A stretch of DNA of 5,621 nt from CAYLYP01 sp964387795 (lineage in GTDB: Bacteria; Bacteroidota; Bacteroidia; Bacteroidales; UBA7960). The DNA lies in NCBI GenBank assembly GCA_964387795.1, contig CAYLYP010000134.1:1-5621 (forward strand), in the 5' to 3' direction. A program made the translations under genes and the position numbers. Shown piece after piece: positions 1 through 5,561 of the stretch; the stretch's first letter is position 1; each line of letters starts with the position of its first letter. Under the pieces are notes generated by a model that made no database searches, was not told the origin of the DNA, and saw nothing but the letters and a program-made list of their open reading frames with translations.

Positions 1-2
1 AT

Positions 3-149
3 ATGGGTGGCAGCATTGTTCTAAGCCATACTGCCGATACCCAACACCTCAATATTGACATCAGCAGCCTGCCCCAGGGGATGTATGTCCTTAGGCTATC
101 ATCAAATGGGAAGTATATCGCAACGAAAAAGGTGTCGGTGATAAGATAA
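3..149 (+). CDS. C-terminal end of a T9SS-secreted protein (type A sorting domain), partial
   Basis: This is an open frame running in from the left edge and ending at TAA 147-149. The 48 visible residues end in a segment reading ISSLPQGMYVLRL, then a short loop, then KKVSVIR at the terminus. This matches the usual end of the T9SS type A C-terminal sorting domain: a Leu-x-x-Gly-x-Tyr-x-hydrophobic strand, a turn, and a final strand of Lys-Lys followed by alternating hydrophobic residues. In that family the domain directs a protein from the periplasm across the outer membrane and is then removed, leaving the cargo secreted or attached to the surface. The functional part of the protein lies outside the window, so its activity cannot be named. 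The Met at position 3 is internal, not a start. The stop codon runs directly into an octamer repeat array. Confidence 0.85.
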   Translation: MGGSIVLSHTADTQHLNIDISSLPQGMYVLRLSSNGKYIATKKVSVIR

Positions 150-179
150 TTAGCGAATTAGCGAATTAGCGAATTAGCA
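148..179. repeat. Octamer tandem array (aattagcg) x4
   Basis: There are four head-to-tail octamers at 148-155, 156-163, 164-171 and 172-179. The first three are identical and the last ends in a instead of g. The first unit shares its first two bases with the TAA stop of the preceding gene. On the minus strand the array reads as four (c/t)gctaatt units directly after the 12-nt leader tgtatttcaatt (180-191 complement). The same leader precedes heptamer arrays elsewhere in the region. Confidence 0.9.
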
Positions 180-208
180 AATTGAAATACAAGATTCTTG
201 GTGGTACA

Positions 209-281
209 ATTTACGATTGACGATTTACGATTGACGATTTACGATTGACGATTTACGAGTGACGATTTACGAGTGACGATT
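209..281. repeat. Heptamer tandem array, ten units (attKacg type)
   Basis: Five 14-bp units lie at 209-222, 223-236, 237-250, 251-264 and 265-278, followed by a partial att. Each 14-mer is two heptamers: atttacg plus attgacg in the first three, and atttacg plus agtgacg in the last two. The reverse complement gives cgtaaat and cgtcaat, the heptamers found in plus orientation at 683-710 and 898-1023. This array is therefore inverted relative to the downstream ones. No open frame covers it. Confidence 0.92.
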
Positions 282-352
282 AAAAATACAGGTTTAGGGT
301 TTTGAAATGACGGAGGGGGGATTATTGAAAATGCATTCATCTTCATACAATA

Positions 353-379
353 CCCCCCGGCCCCCTAATAGGGGGAGCC
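353..379. repeat. C-rich REP-like hairpin, left copy
   Basis: A perfect 6-bp stem, ccccct (361-366) with aggggg (370-375), closes a 3-nt aat loop and is preceded by the run cccccc (353-358). A related copy lies in opposite orientation at 463-493. Short G/C palindromes like this, in inverted pairs between genes of an AT-rich genome, resemble repetitive extragenic palindromes. Membership of a named family cannot be shown from this window. Confidence 0.6.
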
Positions 380-462
380 AGGCAGTGGGTTTACAAAACA
401 GATAGCTCTTAATCAGGGGAAAAAAGCTGGTAGTTTACCTGAAAACATCAGGGCGTCAGAAG

Positions 463-493
463 TTCCCCCTTTCAGGGGGCGGAGGGGGTGGGT
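463..493. repeat. C-rich REP-like hairpin, right inverted copy
   Basis: The stem ccccct (465-470) pairs with aggggg (474-479) around a 3-nt ttc loop. It is followed by the G-rich flank ggaggggg (481-488) and tggg (489-492). Its reverse complement aligns with the copy at 353-379, including the outer C-run flank, so the two form an inverted pair with about 90 bp between the hairpins. A truncated third flank, ggagggggg, lies at 312-320. Confidence 0.6.
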
Positions 494-505
494 CATTAAT
501 AATTT

Positions 506-538
506 ATGATTTAGCGTTTTATGAGTGACGATTGACAA
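506..538. repeat. Degenerate heptamer remnant
   Basis: This stretch contains agtgacg followed by attgaca (524-537), preceded by the looser matches atgattta and atgag. These resemble decayed units of the array at 209-281 in the same orientation. The match covers only about two units, so it may be a remnant or chance similarity in AT-rich DNA. Confidence 0.4.
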
Positions 539-577
539 TACCCGAATTTACAGAGATGCCAAATTATATTCAAGGGA

Positions 578-597
578 TTATTCAAATTATTGAATAA
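578..597. repeat. Perfect 8-bp inverted repeat
   Basis: The arm ttattcaa (578-585) and the arm ttgaataa (590-597) are exact reverse complements around the loop atta. The stem is AT-rich, has no U-tract after it and is not next to a gene end, so a terminator role is not supported. It could be a protein-binding palindrome or part of a decayed repeat. No function is assigned. Confidence 0.5.
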
Positions 598-670
598 CAG
601 GATAATGATACCGGTTAACCCGTAGAGACAGGGCATTCACCACCCAACCGATTTATTAAAACCGCAAATT

Positions 671-710
671 TGTATTTCAATTCGTAAATCGTACATCGTA
701 AATCGTCAAT
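671..710. repeat. Solitary leader plus four-heptamer array
   Basis: The leader tgtatttcaatt (671-682) is followed by exactly four heptamers: cgtaaat (683-689), cgtacat (690-696), cgtaaat (697-703) and cgtcaat (704-710). Similarity to the first unit at 886 extends about 15 bases upstream, with mismatches at 658/873, 665/880 and 670/885. The two copies therefore share more than the repeat core and sit 215 bp apart. This copy lacks the aggtgg tail of the 49-bp units. Confidence 0.85.
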
Positions 711-711
711 T

Positions 712-840
712 ATTGTAATGTTTGGTTTTTAGTGACATGGGGGCTTTGATGCGACCCCGGCTGGGGTCGTATGTTCTATGGATAAACCTTGTTCTATAAA
801 CATTTGACCCCTCCCGGGGTCATTTCCTTTGTATTACAAT
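712..840. mobile_element. Double-hairpin, MITE-like element of about 129 bp
   Basis: The segment is bounded by perfect 8-bp inverted ends, attgtaat (712-719) and attacaat (833-840). Inside are two strong hairpins. The first pairs cgacccc (752-758) with ggggtcg (763-769) around ggct. The second pairs tgacccc (805-811) with ggggtca (816-822) around tccc. The spacer between them begins atgttctat (771-779) and ends ttctataaacat (792-803), an imperfect palindrome, so the interior is roughly symmetric. There is no open frame, so any movement would need a transposase supplied elsewhere. No clear target-site duplication is visible, and mobility is inference from the symmetry. Confidence 0.45.
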
Positions 841-885
841 TGTCAATCGTAAAATAACCCGTCTTGTATATTGAAACCGAAAATC

Positions 886-1032
886 TGTATTTCAATTCGT
901 AAATCGTACATCGTCAATCGTAAATAGGTGGTTTTGTATTTCAATTCGTAAATCGTACATCGTACATCGTAAATAGGTGGTTTTGTATTTCAATTCGTCA
1001 ATCGTAAATCGTAAATCGTAAATAGGTGGAGA
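886..1032. repeat. 49-bp tandem repeat, three copies
   Basis: The copies are at 886-934, 935-983 and 984-1032. Each has the 12-nt leader tgtatttcaatt, 28 nt made of exactly four heptamers, and the tail aggtggttt; the third copy diverges after aggtgg. The heptamers are cgtaaat, cgtacat, cgtcaat, cgtaaat in copy 1; cgtaaat, cgtacat, cgtacat, cgtaaat in copy 2; and cgtcaat then three cgtaaat in copy 3. The array ends about 125 bp upstream of the glycosyltransferase start and has no coding potential. Confidence 0.93.
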
Positions 1033-1043
1033 TGTTCAAAGAG

Positions 1044-1070
1044 TTGTTATTGTTGTTATTGTTGTTTTTG
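1044..1070. repeat. 9-bp microsatellite (ttgttattg) x3
   Basis: There are three consecutive 9-mers at 1044-1052, 1053-1061 and 1062-1070. The first two are identical and the third has one change (a to t at position 6). The array ends 86 bp before the glycosyltransferase start codon, in the likely 5' control region. Slippage could change promoter spacing, but no promoter is recognisable here, so that is only a possibility. Confidence 0.75.
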
Positions 1071-1156
1071 TTTGGAATGTTGTTTTTTCAATAATTATCA
1101 CGGGCAAGAATGATAATATATATTAAATTCGCATAAAAAATTACCCGTTTTTAAAT

Positions 1157-2755
1157 ATGGATTTTTTAAAGCGCCTGTTCACCAAACAACATATCCCTGA
1201 ACTTATTGCAGTTGTATTGTGCATACCTGCTTTTGTGATTAATCTTGGTCTTTTGCCGTACATCGAAGATGAAGCCATCAGGGCATTGGTTGCACTGGAG
1301 ATGCTCCTTAGCGGGGATTTTATCACCCCAAGGCTTGGACAGGCAATGTATTTCAATAAACCTCCGCTATATAACTGGATTATTGCCTTGTTTTTCAGGT
1401 TAAGTGGCCAATACAATGAGCTGGTTTCCCGAATACCTACAATACTGTTTCTTGGTGTTTATGCAATAACAATCTATTACTTTGTTAAAAAGCATTTCAA
1501 TAAACAAAGTGGGTTTCTTGCAGCTTTTATCTTTCTCACTTGTGGCCGTATCCTTTTCTGGGATTCTTTTTTAGGCCTTATCGACATCTGCTTTTCATGG
1601 CTTATCTTTTGCCTGTTTATGGTCATTTATACGTATCATAAAAAACAGGATTTTTTTCGCTTATTTTTGTTTTCGTGGATCATCACTTCCCTGACTTTTA
1701 TGATGAAAGGCTTGCCTGCATTAGCATTTCAGGGCATCACCCTCCTGGCTATTTTTATTGATAACAGGCAATTCAAGAAGCTCTTTGCCTGGCAAAACTT
1801 TCTTGGTTTTTTTGTCTTCCTTTGTATCACCGGGATTTATTATCTGATTTATCATTACCGGAATCCCGGATATATTGAAAGAGCCCTATTAACCTTAATT
1901 CACGAATCAACAGATAAGTCGGCTGCGGGCTTTTCAATCCTCCCGACCCTTAAGCACATGCTTGCATTCCCCTTTGAGATGAGCTATCATTTCCTGCCCT
2001 GGTCAATCGGGATACTGTTATTCTTTATTCCCGGCTCTCTTAAAAAAAGCCTACAAAATCCTTTTATCAGATACTGCATCATTGTATTCTTTTCAAATAT
2101 CATTGTTTATTGGATTTCACCAGTCACCTATCCCCGGTATTTGCTTATGCTGGTGCCGTTGATATTTATTGTTTTTATCTTTATTTATCAGGAAAATAAA
2201 GATAAAAACCACTTCATTATAAAAATAGTCCATGCTTTTTTCTTCATTGCTTTACTATTTGCCGCGTTGGGGGTTTGGGCAGGTCCTTTCCTAGAAAAAA
2301 CAAAGCATGTTGAAATGCTTTGGCTTAAAACAATATCAATCTCATTTGCCCTATTTATTTCTGCTTATCTGTTTTATAAAAATAAAAACAAAGCACTTGT
2401 CTTTTTCATCATTGGCATGTTGGTAATCCGAATCTGGTTCAACTGGTTTATAATCCCTTCCAGGGTTTATAATTCCTTTGATGCACAACTCAGGGAAGAA
2501 TCAAAAGCAGTTGGGCGCCTATCATCAGGCGATGATTTATATATTGCCCATATATTTGTGAACTACCAGAATATTTTTTACATGACTGCAGAAAGAAAAA
2601 AACCTCTTTCGTATAATTTTAAATTGGACAAAAACGGTTATTATATCATATTTGAGCCTGACATAGAAAATGAGAACTATGACCAGGTGGCTACAATGCA
2701 TATAAAACACGAGAAGCAGAATTGCAAGGTCATTAAAATTGAAATAAGCCAATAA
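1157..2755 (+). CDS. ArnT/PMT-like membrane glycosyltransferase (GT39/GT83 type)
   Basis: This 532-residue polytopic protein has about 12 hydrophobic segments across residues 14-440, then a roughly 100-residue soluble C-terminal part expected in the periplasm. The first external loop carries the family signature: Asp38-Glu39, then a Leu-x-Leu-Glu-Met-Leu-x-Ser-Gly-Asp stretch (47-54) and Lys68-Pro-Pro-Leu71. In ArnT and O-mannosyltransferases the acidic residues of this loop serve catalysis, and the loop binds the polyprenyl-phosphate sugar donor. A later Tyr-Pro-Arg-Tyr (325-328) before a hydrophobic helix also fits the family, and the length is close to E. coli ArnT. Such enzymes move a sugar from a lipid carrier onto lipid A, glycan or protein at the periplasmic face; neither sugar nor acceptor can be read here. 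ATG 1157 directly precedes the first membrane helix. There is no Shine-Dalgarno sequence, as is usual in Bacteroidota. No glycan-biosynthesis partner gene is adjacent, and arnT proper is not claimed. Confidence 0.85.
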   Translation: MDFLKRLFTKQHIPELIAVVLCIPAFVINLGLLPYIEDEAIRALVALEMLLSGDFITPRLGQAMYFNKPPLYNWIIALFFRLSGQYNELVSRIPTILFLGVYAITIYYFVKKHFNKQSGFLAAFIFLTCGRILFWDSFLGLIDICFSWLIFCLFMVIYTYHKKQDFFRLFLFSWIITSLTFMMKGLPALAFQGITLLAIFIDNRQFKKLFAWQNFLGFFVFLCITGIYYLIYHYRNPGYIERALLTLIHESTDKSAAGFSILPTLKHMLAFPFEMSYHFLPWSIGILLFFIPGSLKKSLQNPFIRYCIIVFFSNIIVYWISPVTYPRYLLMLVPLIFIVFIFIYQENKDKNHFIIKIVHAFFFIALLFAALGVWAGPFLEKTKHVEMLWLKTISISFALFISAYLFYKNKNKALVFFIIGMLVIRIWFNWFIIPSRVYNSFDAQLREESKAVGRLSSGDDLYIAHIFVNYQNIFYMTAERKKPLSYNFKLDKNGYYIIFEPDIENENYDQVATMHIKHEKQNCKVIKIEISQ

Positions 2756-2793
2756 ATAAAGACCAATCCTATTAAAAACAAATATTTTGTATT

Positions 2794-2992
2794 TTTATAA
2801 CCGAAAAACAAAACAGCTTTAAGAATCCCGATGGGATTACCCCCGAGCTTGAAAAAAGCTTTTATGTTTTTTTCGGAAAAAGGTCACATTAGTGGGCAAT
2901 GAAGATGCCATTAAGTTTTAAGACAGGCAATCTTAGGCAAATCATCCTGCAATTAGCAGGGGCTTTCATGGATACTTTTTTCCGGTTATAAA
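2794..2992. mobile_element. Structured intergenic element with 10-bp inverted ends, MITE-like or RNA
   Basis: The perfect inverted ends tttataaccg (2794-2803) and cggttataaa (2983-2992) bound 199 bp that fill most of the gap between the two complete genes. Beyond a one-base offset the similarity continues as an A-run (left) and T-run (right). Inside are the hairpin aatccc-gat-gggatt (2824-2838) and the hairpin cctgc-aatta-gcagg (2946-2960). A longer imperfect pairing joins 2801-2820 with 2855-2876, using ccgaaaaa with tttttcgg and agcttt with aaagct. The segment cggaaaaa (2874-2881) can also pair with tttttccg (2977-2984), so alternative folds exist. No target-site duplication is evident. It could be a miniature transposable element, an untranslated-RNA structure or both. 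Confidence 0.4.
2846..2873 (+). terminator. Possible terminator after the glycosyltransferase gene
   Basis: A short stem, agctt (2846-2850) with aagct (2856-2860), is followed by ttta and then a run of seven T (2867-2873), about 90 bp after the stop at 2755. The stem is only 5 bp and AT-rich. The same bases also join the larger pairing 2801-2876. Termination here is plausible but weakly supported. Confidence 0.25.
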
Positions 2993-3071
2993 TTAAGAAT
3001 TAAAGCAGCTCGTTTTTAATCGTTTAATAGTAAAAACCTAACCTAATACAAATATATCAACTGGCCGTACC

Positions 3072-5468
3072 ATGAAAAATAAACCAGTAGCATTTTACCT
3101 GATTGCGATAAGCTTTGCAATCATTTTTGGCGGGTGTAAAGAAACACCTAAAACTATTTTCCCTGACAACCAGCTTATTTATGGGCTTGCAAGTCCAATA
3201 AAATTGACAAATGAAACATCAGAAATATCCCTTCTGGATTATTTCAGTCCATCGGACACCCAACTGATAGATTCTATTTCAGGGGACAGTTCGTATGAAA
3301 TCAACTTCAACAAGGAACGTTCAATGTTTTCAATCAGGCAATCCCCTGAATCACCTTCTGTTTCAAGCCTTAGGATATGGATAAAAAATTCGGCTTATAG
3401 CCTCATCTTGTATAAATCGCGCAAAGTGCATTATAACTATAGCTTTGATAGCAAGGGCAAAAGCTATAAGACTGTTCAGATAGCAGGTCAAATGAACGAT
3501 TGGAACCCTGTAGCATCAAGCCTGACCCAAAATGGCAATAAATGGGAGATTGGTTTTTTCCTTGCCCCGGGGAGGTACCACTACCAACTTGTCCTTGACG
3601 GCAAATGGGTCATCGACCCCAATAACCCAGATATTGTTGACAACAACATAGGCGGGTTTAATTCTTTATTGGTCATTAATGGAAATGACCGTTCCAAATC
3701 GCCTTTCCTGTATCCCCGGGAACCAGATAAAAAACAGATTAAAATTGGGATTGAAGGCAAAGCAGACCAGATTATTGCACTATGGCAAAACTTTGAACTC
3801 CCCACCCAGATGGTCCAGAACTGTGATTCTTTTGCCACCATTGAAATCCCCTTTGACGCCACTACAATGGAACGTTCATTTATCAGATTGGTTGCAATGA
3901 ATGAACACGGGGCTTCCAATGATTTGCTTATACCCCTTGAAAAAGGCCAGGTTATTACTTCCCCAAAACAGCTTGAAAGAGATGACCGGGAAGCTTCCAT
4001 ACTGTATTTCTTAATGGTTGACCGTTTTAACAACGGCACCACAGATAATGACCGGCAAATAGATGATCCTTTGATATTGCCACCAGCCAATTATAAAGGA
4101 GGTGACCTCATAGGCATAACAAAAAAAATCAAAGAAGGCTACTTTGAAAAATTAGGCATAAATACGATCTGGTTATCACCAATAGCACAAAACCCCAATG
4201 AAGGATATACCGAATTTCCTGAGCCCCATCGTAAATATTCAGGCTATCACGGCTATTGGCCTGTTACACTTACAACGATTGACAATCGCTTTGGGAATGA
4301 GGAACAATTACATGAGCTTGTCAATACAGCCCATGAAAATGGCATTAGTGTATTGCTTGATCATGTATCAAACCATGTCCATCAAAACAACCAGATTATC
4401 ATTGATCATCCCGAATGGGCAACTGAAATTGATTTGCCAGACGGAAGAAAAAACATCAGGCTTTGGGATGAATACAGGTTAACAACATGGTTTGATACTT
4501 TCTTGCCTTCCCTTGATTTTGCAAAAAAAGAAGTTGTTGAAATGATGAGCGATTCGGCTATGTTTTGGATCCAACATTACAATCTGGATGGTTTCAGGCA
4601 TGATGCCACTAAACATATCCCAACCGAATACTGGCAAGCCCTCACATCAAAACTAAAGCAAAAAATCATGATCCCCGAAGACAGGAGGTTGTTTCAGATT
4701 GGAGAAACATTTGGGAGCCGCGAACTCATTGGAAGCTATGTAGGCTCAGGATTACTGGACGGGCAGTTTGACTTTAACCTTTACTTTGATTCCAGAAGTG
4801 TATTTGCACTAGACAATGGTTCTTTTGAAGATATGTCAGTTTCAATAAACGAAAGTTTTTCATATTACGGCTGGCAACATAAGATGGGCAATATAACCGG
4901 GAACCATGACCTTCCAAGGTTTATCTCATTGGCCGGAGGGGCCGTCAGATTTGATGAAGATGCACAGGCTGCCGGTTGGGAAAGAGTTGTTGATGTAGGG
5001 AAAGACAATGCCTATCAAAAACTTTCCTCTTTAACAGCATTTATCATGACGATTCCCGGAGTTCCCGTAATTTATTATGGCGATGAGATTGGGCTTCCTG
5101 GTGCCGGAGATCCCGATAGCAGAAGGATGATGAAATTTGACAGTTTAAAACCCCTGGAAGACCAAACCAAAACTATTGCATCTGCCCTTACAGACTTAAG
5201 GAACAACAGGCTTGAATTGATTTATGGTTCATTTGATGAATTAATTGTTTCTCCAAAAACATGGGCTTATTCAAGGAGCTACTTCAACAGCCATAGCATC
5301 ATCGTTTTTAATAAAGACAGCATTGCACAAACCATAGAATTTCCTTTGCCTGCTTATTTCAAAGCTTCCCGCTTCAAAAACCACTTTGGTCAGGATTTCA
5401 AAATTGAAAACGGGATGTTTTCTGCCACCTTAAAACCCTGGTCTTTTGAAATCATCACTTCGGAATAA
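3072..5468 (+). CDS. GH13 alpha-amylase-family lipoprotein with a CBM48-like domain
   Basis: This 798-residue exported glycoside hydrolase is predicted to cleave alpha-glucosidic bonds in starch, glycogen or maltodextrins. Residues 1-22 are a lipoprotein signal with lipobox Phe-Gly-Gly-Cys22, which fixes ATG 3072 as the start. Residues 30-115 are an unassigned beta-rich segment. Residues 119-203 resemble CBM48/AMPK glycogen-binding domains (AGQMNDWNP, then PGRYHYQLVLDGKW and DPNNP). Residues 215-300 look like another beta-sandwich linker. The GH13 barrel runs from about 305 to 700, followed by a C-terminal beta domain to 798. All four core motifs are present: DHVSNH 430-435, GFRHDATKH with Arg509 and nucleophile Asp511, GETF with acid/base Glu545, and NHD with Asp613. 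YHGYWPV and GVPVIYYGDEIG also fit the family. It is longer than SusA (about 617) or SusG (about 692). Cys22 is followed by Lys-Glu, only a weak surface-export signal, so the facing of the anchor is uncertain. No sus-type partner is nearby, and amylase versus neopullulanase or cyclomaltodextrinase cannot be settled. Confidence 0.93.
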   Translation: MKNKPVAFYLIAISFAIIFGGCKETPKTIFPDNQLIYGLASPIKLTNETSEISLLDYFSPSDTQLIDSISGDSSYEINFNKERSMFSIRQSPESPSVSSLRIWIKNSAYSLILYKSRKVHYNYSFDSKGKSYKTVQIAGQMNDWNPVASSLTQNGNKWEIGFFLAPGRYHYQLVLDGKWVIDPNNPDIVDNNIGGFNSLLVINGNDRSKSPFLYPREPDKKQIKIGIEGKADQIIALWQNFELPTQMVQNCDSFATIEIPFDATTMERSFIRLVAMNEHGASNDLLIPLEKGQVITSPKQLERDDREASILYFLMVDRFNNGTTDNDRQIDDPLILPPANYKGGDLIGITKKIKEGYFEKLGINTIWLSPIAQNPNEGYTEFPEPHRKYSGYHGYWPVTLTTIDNRFGNEEQLHELVNTAHENGISVLLDHVSNHVHQNNQIIIDHPEWATEIDLPDGRKNIRLWDEYRLTTWFDTFLPSLDFAKKEVVEMMSDSAMFWIQHYNLDGFRHDATKHIPTEYWQALTSKLKQKIMIPEDRRLFQIGETFGSRELIGSYVGSGLLDGQFDFNLYFDSRSVFALDNGSFEDMSVSINESFSYYGWQHKMGNITGNHDLPRFISLAGGAVRFDEDAQAAGWERVVDVGKDNAYQKLSSLTAFIMTIPGVPVIYYGDEIGLPGAGDPDSRRMMKFDSLKPLEDQTKTIASALTDLRNNRLELIYGSFDELIVSPKTWAYSRSYFNSHSIIVFNKDSIAQTIEFPLPAYFKASRFKNHFGQDFKIENGMFSATLKPWSFEIITSE

Positions 5469-5561
5469 ATAGGCTTTGCTGAAAAACACTTAACAAGCAG
5501 GATCTATATTTATTACAAAGCAACATTTAATACTGCATGCCAGGATTTATTTCCTGAAGCG

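Noticed and set aside
475..492. G-quadruplex
   Set aside because: There are G-runs of 5, 2, 5 and 3 bases, so only a two-layer quadruplex is possible. The hairpin with the C-run at 465-469 is the simpler explanation.
621..634. cgtagagacagggc as half of a larger palindromic repeat
   Set aside because: It recalls a gtagagac-type repeat I associate with such genomes, but the matching second arm is absent here, so no structure can be shown.
148..1032. CRISPR array
   Set aside because: The repeat units are 7-9 bp, or 49 bp in direct tandem with no unique spacers, and no cas gene is visible. This is not a repeat-spacer structure.
1124..1131. Bacteroidota -7 promoter box TAnnTTTG (taaattcg)
   Set aside because: It has one mismatch to the consensus, and no TTTG -33 element lies at the expected distance upstream. 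It is too weak to annotate.
3010..3071. Promoter of the amylase gene
   Set aside because: The AT-rich leader contains no good TAnnTTTG box and no -33 partner. A promoter probably exists nearby but cannot be placed from the sequence.
3581..4090. Long minus-strand open frame within the amylase gene
   Set aside because: It lies wholly opposite the CBM48-to-barrel region of a gene with clear family motifs, and its translation resembles no known protein. It is an antisense shadow.
4198..4482. Plus-strand frame overlapping the amylase barrel
   Set aside because: It is out of frame with the conserved GH13 motif DHVSNH and lies entirely inside that gene. The product has no recognisable features.
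5541..5556. Terminator of the amylase gene (cagga...tcctg hairpin)
   Set aside because: The stem is only 5 bp, lies more than 70 bp after the stop codon and has no T-tract on either side.
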